Shown here one piece after another: positions 63,941-64,000 of a stretch of 64,000 bases of DNA; the stretch's first letter is position 1; the number at the start of each line of letters is the position of its first letter. The stretch lies in the NCBI GenBank assembly GCA_016793865.1, contig JAEULJ010000007.1, forward strand, positions 558,001 to 622,000, written 5' to 3'. Source of the DNA: Altererythrobacter sp. GTDB taxonomy: Bacteria; Pseudomonadota; Alphaproteobacteria; Sphingomonadales; Sphingomonadaceae. Both the position numbers and the translations under genes were made by a program. A model generated the notes under the pieces. It searched no databases. It worked only from the letters and a program-made list of their open reading frames with translations, and was not told the DNA's origin.

Positions 63941-64000
63941 GCTCCTGGACCGTGTAACACCCGGTCCATGTCTCGCAGGAAAGTGGCGGGTCTTATGAAC
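63941..64000 (+). other. Start of an unidentified downstream gene or its leader
   Basis: After the terminator a GGACCG/CGGTCC hairpin (63947-63967) is followed by two candidate ATG codons, 63968 and 63995, the latter after aggaaag. The window ends two codons into the second frame, so no product can be named. Confidence 0.3.

Noticed and set aside
63864..63998. A 44-residue ORF after trpC
   Set aside because: It contains the trp terminator hairpin and T-run, so the frame is probably fortuitous.

Overview
The window is a dense, GC-rich (roughly two thirds G+C by eye) chromosomal segment of an alphaproteobacterium, most likely of the Sphingomonadales (Sphingomonas, Novosphingobium, Erythrobacter or a relative). 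The evidence is gene content and order: dnaG-rpoD, glyA-nrdR-trmJ, ftsB-pdhA-pdhB with a lipoyl domain fused to PdhB, tpiA-secG-pyrG, ppiD-trpE, a stand-alone PurL of about 740 residues, many ATGA/GTGA/TGATG stop-start overlaps, and REP-like 'tcattgc...gcaatga' repeats. No insertion sequence, prophage, CRISPR array or rRNA was seen. There is one tRNA, tRNA-Arg(CCU). Most of the window is core chromosome.

Layout. 1-8180: replication and transcription (dnaG, rpoD), then rpiB, glyA, a small membrane protein, nrdR and trmJ, with chorismate mutase convergent. 8348-13557: rpsD with its terminator, a 59-residue gene, tgt, a DUF481 outer-membrane protein, an ABC exporter and a cupin. 13567-17110: a leftward run of queA, a periplasmic cyclophilin, coaD, a prenyl diphosphate synthase and xseB. 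17189-21451: purL, DUF72 and DUF3052 genes, and bfd-bfr under repeated Fur-like boxes. 21483-29305: serB and miaA start back to back; then ilvB-ilvN-ilvC, a GT39-like membrane protein and a YceI-I78 fusion. 29361-32285: leuA behind a short Leu-containing leader ORF, and a nitronate-monooxygenase-like gene. 32298-36943: an EF-hand protein, a phytoene-synthase-like pseudoenzyme and three Tad-pilus minor-component genes. 36945-41795: pdhB, pdhA and ftsB leftward, hppD and a VOC protein rightward. 41857-47374: MscS, the tRNA, a BASS/Acr3-like transporter and a copper-import module (DUF2946-like protein, OprC-type receptor, TonB). 47375-50267: metE with an AT-rich palindrome, a cobalamin riboswitch and a hairpin covering its Shine-Dalgarno. 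50335-55987: grx-nitrilase-DUF1178, hsp20 with a sigma-32-type promoter and a ROSE-like RNA thermometer, pyrG, secG, tpiA. 56170-63826: ppiD, trpE, a secreted glycosidase-like lipoprotein, proline iminopeptidase, trpG, trpD, trpC and a terminator.

How it fits together. The window carries much of branched-chain amino acid synthesis (ilvBNC, leuA) and the first half of tryptophan synthesis (trpEGDC), plus methionine, serine/glycine one-carbon and nucleotide genes. Several are controlled by RNA structures that can be read directly: the riboswitch at metE, the leader ORF and alternative stems at leuA, a perfect 15-bp hairpin before ilvB, and a thermometer at hsp20. Metal homeostasis appears twice, as iron storage (bfd-bfr) and copper uptake. 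I do not see a clearly new multi-gene system. The most notable items are the regulatory RNAs, the copper-receptor operon with an intact CxxxM/HxM signature, the YceI-I78 fusion, the unusual trpE start, and short stretches of atypical codon use inside conserved genes.
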